Source: Owenia fusiformis (lineage: Eukaryota; Annelida; Polychaeta; Sabellida; Oweniidae). Taken from it: a DNA stretch of 64,000 bases. This document shows, in pieces, positions 58,711-64,000 of this stretch. A program made the translations under genes and the position numbers. The notes beneath the pieces were generated by a model. That model was given only the letters and a program-made list of their open reading frames with translations, ran no database searches and was not told where the DNA came from. The stretch spans positions 31,086,867 to 31,150,866 of the forward strand of contig CAIIXF020000008.1 in NCBI GenBank assembly GCA_903813345.2, given 5' to 3'. Positions within the stretch are counted from its first letter, which is position 1, and each line of letters starts with the position of its first letter.

Positions 58711-59112
58711 TGTTACGCGGAGTATGGCATACATTTATGGTTGCGTGGTATTTGTGATACGGGTATACAGTATATGCCATACTCACCTGCAGTTTATGGC
58801 ATATTCCGCAGGTGAGTATGCGATATTCCGCCGTGAATATGCGATACATTGATTTCAGTGAATACCTGATAGTCACCTGCAGAATATGTCATACTCACTT
58901 GCCGAATATGTCATATACCACAGGTGAAAATGACACAATGATTACCCGTTTGTTCAATCAATGCAATTGACAATTGCGTACTTCCGTATCGTGTTCTCAT
59001 TGCTTAGTGGGTATGCAATATACTGCAGCTGAATCTGTCATACACCGCAAGTGAATATGCCATATTTATTGCAGAATATGACACATATTTGCATCATGTT
59101 TTCCGCGTAACA
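58711..59112 (+). mobile_element. Copy of the TGTTACGCGG element, forward orientation
   Basis: It starts TGTTACGCGGAGTATGGC and ends TTTTCCGCGTAACA. Parts align in order with 31583-32213, including TTGTGATACGGG, CAATGCAATTGACAATTGCG and the distal units. It is separated from the reverse copy by only GATACGA, so the two form a head-to-head pair. Confidence 0.7.
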
Positions 59113-60139
59113 CGTGCGTTTAACATATCCTACGATTAATTGTTAATGATGAAATTATTTGATTATTATAATTTCGGACTCATAATCGGATGATGTACTC
59201 CTTTGTTACTTACATCTAGCAGTTGATCCATAAATTGCCTTTTCAAACGTGTGCGCCATTGGTGCTGAATCCTCTAAGGTAGTAATATACTGAACTACAG
59301 TATAATGTAACTTCAGTGAAATATAAATATATATTGCATACAAAGAAGAACGAGTTATTTGAAACTTGTCAAAAGTCGTGGAATGGATTTAAATCTTCTC
59401 TTGGTAATTTCTCGATGGAGTCAGGTCGAAATACATTAAGTGAAATGGTTTTATTGGAATCATGCTCGTAGCCAGCTTTTGGTAAGGGGGGAGGGTTGCT
59501 CGAACCGATAATAACAATCACAATGATATATATGTGCTCTGTAGAGTATCAATATATATATTTATGACGTTGGCTACAGTCGTGGCAGATTTGCAAAGTC
59601 AAATCGGTCTTCACTCCATTTTAGAGAGCCACTTGCTCCTGATTTCAGCGGGACCTCCTCATGTTTTCAGCGGGGCCTCCTCATGTTTTCAGCGGGATCT
59701 TTAGTTTATTGCTCATGGTAGAAGCGGGGCCTTAAGGGATATGCTAAATTTGAAATATATAATTTTTTGTGAAACTTAAGGAAGTGAAACTCACAATACC
59801 TTCATTTCATATTACTATGACCATTTCAACTGAAGGGCAATGACCTTCTTCAGCTATAAAATATAGAAATATATAGATAAAGATTCAAGATGATACATTC
59901 TCTCTCCAATTATCGAATAACAAAACTCAGAACATCAGCTCGTGATCCTTTTTTGCAGGAGTTGCTTTTTACTATCAATACCATGTAATAATTGAGTAAA
60001 ATTAAATGAAAACGCTTTTTACAACATACAATTTAAGTAAACAAAAGATAACCCTTCTTTTCTTTTAATTGCTCGCGATTTCAGCGGGTATTTGCTCGCG
60101 ACTTCTAAATCATAGCGGGGCTTTAGATACTACCCGTGT

Positions 60140-61126
60140 TATAGCTTGTGGTATGGGGGTTACAAAAATGCGAGCTGGTAGCCTACATGTACACTGTTGT
60201 GGTAATTAGATAATAATAAGTTTCATAATAACAAGCTAGTGATGTAATACATTATAAAAAGTACGTCAACCATAGTTCAACTTACCCAGGTTTATTGAAA
60301 TTGAACAAACATGTATAATATATTTGCCCTAAGATGAAAACCCTAGGATTGATAGTATTTGGTATCATCCTCAAGCCAATATCACTTTTCATTATAAAAG
60401 TCTAATTATCGTGACAGTGTACATGATGTAACGTCAAACTGTTGAACAGTGATATATGTGTATAAATGAAACGTTCGGCAATCTGATGTAGAATTATCAA
60501 TGTTGATCCGAATAATTAGTTTTTGGAAATAAAGATTGATTGTTGTTAGTTTGATTGCATATTCTGAATAAAGATGCTCGATATGGTGGGTTGTGACTAT
60601 TCCAAGCTCCTGTTAAGGATACGTCCTCTGTACGCTCTCCGTTTGGAGCCAGGGGACTGCTTGATATCTGGTTACAAGCGGCTTATTTGCTATTCTTGAA
60701 ACAATACACCTTACTTCATAAACTCGAACATGTTATTAGTAATTATTAAAATCCTCGTTCTAATAAGGTTTAAATTAGATCTGCGACACCTCTAGTAATA
60801 TGAGAGTAATCTGAACCGTTATTTTAATGACAAGAGTCGGGTTTTGTATTTGGTTTGATTCCAAGCAAGGAGGAATGACTCCCATGGTTACTTCAAGATA
60901 TTTATCAAGGGAGTCCCAAGGGAGGTCTGACGTATCCGAAAGCCATTGTGATTTACCGTCTTAGAGGTGTGTTTCCATCTGAAAATTCTGAATGTATGAT
61001 TAATTAAAAATATAAAGAAAGTACAATTCAACGGGAAAATAATATTTAATATACATACTATGATATAGTGCCATTCGTACATACTCTGATAAACCAGAAT
61101 ATAAAAAGGGGATTGGCATTCATAGC
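60140..61126. other. No supported gene
   Basis: AT-rich with short open frames only. I see nothing firm. Confidence 0.25.
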
Positions 61127-61335
61127 AGGCCCGTAGCCAGGATTTGCCAAGGGGGGTCAGGTTTCAAAAATTTCCAGGGGGTGGTTCACATTTAACAAGT
61201 TTTGCCCAAATATGGCTAAAATCACTTGGGAAGTGCTCAAAATGATGAAAATCTGCATAATTTTGAAAGAATTTTTGGCCAGGGGGAGAGGGGGTTCGCC
61301 CGCACCTTGCGAGCCCCCCAGGCTACGGGCTTGCA
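61127..61335. repeat. Dispersed GTAGCCAG repeat, full-length-looking copy
   Basis: Ends GCCCGTAGCCAGG and CCAGGCTACGGGC are inverted, so this is probably a small MITE of about 205 bp. The interior is G-rich (GGGGGGTCAGG, GGGGGAGAGGGGG) with AAATATGGCTAAAATCA in the middle. Fragments lie at 34618-34780 and 59461-59495. Confidence 0.7.
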
Positions 61336-64000
61336 TAGATTAAATTGTAATCTAAAATACCCTTTTCATATTATTTTTCATGATTGTCATTAGATTTGCA
61401 AAAGGGCATTTATTCAAGATAATTATTGGAGGTTGAATTACAATATTATTTGAATATCACAAGAACTTTTATATCATAAATTGCATGATGATTCAAATAG
61501 AAAAATATGCAACACATATATCAACTTTGATAAGTTATGATATAGAGAAAATACAAATAGTACAATTCAATGTGGAAAATATGAAATGTATAAATTATTT
61601 GTTTCATAAAATATCCAAAATATTGAGTTATTCCACCTGATGACTTTGCGGATTTTGTGTTTTGGTGCATTGTTATTAGTGTTTCAATATAGACACGCGT
61701 ACATAAACATAGACAAATGAAAGTTCTCACAAAAGCAGCTTGGGCAGTAATGAATATTTCAATAGGAATATATTTTTAGTATCACTCTTAATTATCTTTA
61801 ATTACAATAAGCATTTCCGACTGATAAAACCATTTCCAAGTTCTGTATCAGTCTTGGAATAAAATAACATTTTTAATTCTTCGTGTGCCCAAACAAGGTT
61901 GGTAACCGCAAGTCCTTGTTTGCCCCATGTGACCATATTGACCAATTAACGCTCATGTTTAGAACCAAGCACTCGTACACTTGCGCACATCCACATAATG
62001 AAGCAAGAAATGGAGACGGAAGTGTCGTCTGCAAATATCAGCTCGAGGCAACCCACGGGACTTGAGCATAATCTGTAACTAAGCAGTCTACATTAAAGGA
62101 TTTTGTACTAAAAGGTATCATATCAGATCCATTCTGATCCTTCGGAGTCCTTTTTCCTAAGGCTTGTGGGAAACAATAGAGGTGTTGAGCCCATTATTTA
62201 TAGAGTATCAGATCCAATATAAACTGATCTATATTCTTAAAATGATGCATTTTTGTCATAGATTTTCATGAAGATGATTCAATAGACGGCAATCCGTTTG
62301 AATAATGAGTGCGTTTCTGTTGTACACATCACTAGGGTATCACAATTATTAACGTTTTGCAAAATCAAAAGTAACTATTATTTTCTATGAAACTCATATT
62401 TGATTTATTGCATCCTCCTAAGTAGGTGCCCAGAATCCGTACCTCCTTCTTCCCCCTGCTATAACCTCATCGAAGAGTCCGATTTAACTGAATCACGTGA
62501 TCTAATTATGCACAATGACTTATACATGATTTCTGTCGCAGTATTGACTCACTAAAATACGTTTAGTTTTCAAACATGATTAATTTGAAGTATGTAAAAA
62601 TAATAGCTCTGGCACTACGGATTTACAAGATATGTTTTGGATATTTAGATTTAAATCGTGTTGACCAATGACAATATTATTATGATATATTATCATGTCT
62701 TACACTGATGCCTTATGATACATTTGATTTGTAATTGCCTATAAATTTCAATTAGATTGCATGTCATCCCAAAACCATCCTCCATCTAGTCACCTGTTGC
62801 ATAAAACCGAACGGGGGGGTACTTCTTTCACGGGTAGTTCACTTTGTTTAATGTGAGAAGGGGCGGAGCTGAGCTTCACGTCGCCAAATGTGGTGCGAAT
62901 TATCGCACCAGTGGCACGTGTAATTCCAGTACCACCTATGGCTTTAAATGCACAATGTTGTCAATATCTAATTCTCCTCTATATTGGGACTTTGATCACT
63001 ATAAGATGACACCTGCTCATCATAATCATCATTACCTTGGATAAACGTAATCAGAACTAATCGGTGAAGTATATATGGAGTACGAAGAACGCATTGTCTT
63101 ATCCAATTCATACTGATATGTTGTATAAGCTTATGCCTTGTCGGCGACAAATCACATGTACTTGGTCAGAAAAATTGCGCAGACCATATAATGTGACCGT
63201 TGAGTCCGATGGTATAAAAGACCCATCATTTGCAATAAACGAAAAGATGAAACTGTTGTAAAGATCCCGGGGCATAGAGATGGATTAAAAAGATCAAGTG
63301 GTAGACCCGGGGGGGGGGGGGGTTAGACAATGGACATCAGCATAATATCTAATCCTGTAGAATAAATGAGAATTGAAGTCTACAATGTCCAGTTTGTTGT
63401 GTATTTAAGAATTGTGAAATAAGAAAATGAACATACGTGTTGATCTATTTTAATCAATAAGAAATATAAATGCTCATCTTCCGTCCCTCCAAAGAGTCGA
63501 CTTGAGACTAATTATGCCTTGGTAAACATGGTTCATTCATCAAATGTACACCACCGATAAGAGATGTTACAATACTTATCTCATGAGATACTTGTACATG
63601 TGTAGACTTTTCCAAAATTAAAATCGTTACTCATTATTCAATAACATGTTAAGGTATAGTTGACATGCATTCTTGTATATCCCAGTAACCCAAGGAATAA
63701 TTTATCAGGGTTGCTAAAAAGTGAGGCACTATAAAATGTGAGCTTACTGTCGCATTAAAAAATATTTCTGTAAAATGAAAATTGTTGTTAAATTGCAGAA
63801 TCTGATTTTAGATTTTTCATTGAAACTTCATGGCGAATTTTTCAATATAAGGATTTCATGGCAAAATGAAATCGGAAAATCAATTTATTGTAAAATGGAT
63901 ATTTTACAGACACGGAAACGGTGTAACACTACCATAATGTACTGGCACATCTATTAACATGAGATAAAAATGTAATACATGTATATCTTATAAAAAACTT
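61336..64000. other. No supported gene; G-run at 63310-63322
   Basis: Several open frames of 60-70 codons with no family likeness. The frame at 61883-62065 is Cys/His-rich and could be an exon, but no splice or homology support is visible. The CCCGGGGGGG... run near 63310 is low complexity. Confidence 0.3.

Larger units (their letters stand above)
57323..60139. mobile_element. Inverted-repeat element with CCCGCTGAAAxCA motifs
   Basis: The ends are inverted: ACACGGGTTGTATCCAAAGC at 57323 and its relative GCTTTAGATACTACCCGTGT ending at 60139, followed inward by GAGGTCGCGAGCAA / TTGCTCGCGACTTC. Repeated CCCCGCTGAAAACATGAGGA blocks (57720-57840) appear inverted at 59640-59720. The interior holds two further elements at 58394-59112. 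No transposase was seen. Confidence 0.7.

Noticed and set aside
58220-58876. Several 73-90-codon frames on both strands
   Set aside because: Same repeat family as above; not genes.
61883-62065. 60-codon Cys/His-containing frame, possible exon
   Set aside because: No clear splice sites, neighbours or family likeness.
1-64000. CRISPR arrays, operons, bacterial promoters or terminators
   Set aside because: The repeats are dispersed, palindromic or tandem without unique spacers, and the genes are intron-bearing and eukaryotic.

Overview
The window is eukaryotic nuclear DNA: AT-rich, intron-containing genes, no operons, and packed with DNA transposon relics. A marine lophotrochozoan, most likely a bivalve mollusc, is the best guess. 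The reasons are CARD- and TRADD-N-type immune domains joined to an AIG1-like GTPase, AGGTCA-rich and (GGAC)n-type repeats that I associate with molluscs, and very many foldback elements. The species call is inference.

Layout. (1) 1-17 kb: a complete minus-strand ferroptosis suppressor gene (FSP1/AIFM2), six coding exons per transcript, with two alternative first exons about 4.4 kb apart. Its introns hold a 570-bp MITE, an AGGTCA-rich minisatellite and two large inverted-repeat elements (7766-12020 and 13583-16311). (2) 17-25 kb: a gene-free transposon graveyard with one MITE nested in another (clear target duplication) and a tRNA-like stretch. (3) 26-30 kb: a plus-strand single-exon gene of unknown function (384 aa), then a broken, 5'-truncated LINE. 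(4) 31-39 kb: nested inverted-repeat elements, a single-exon class A GPCR (33651-34601) and small tandem repeats. (5) 40-46 kb: a complete-looking three-exon minus-strand gene coding for a CARD / TRADD-N-like / FN3 / AIG1-like GTPase protein of about 1143 aa. This is the most interesting gene here. (6) 46-49 kb: its upstream region, with a roughly 28-bp minisatellite. (7) 48873-54313: a very young but incomplete Ty3/Gypsy-type LTR retrotransposon whose 854-bp LTRs look identical by eye. (8) 57-60 kb: another large inverted-repeat element carrying two head-to-head copies of the palindromic element also seen at 31.6 kb. The rest has no gene I can support.

The host genes do not form an obvious pathway. 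FSP1 is a membrane-anchored NAD(P)H:quinone reductase against lipid peroxidation, the GPCR is an orphan receptor, and the CARD-GTPase is a candidate innate immune signalling protein. Exon borders were derived by hand from GT/AG sites and phase continuity. No similarity search was run.
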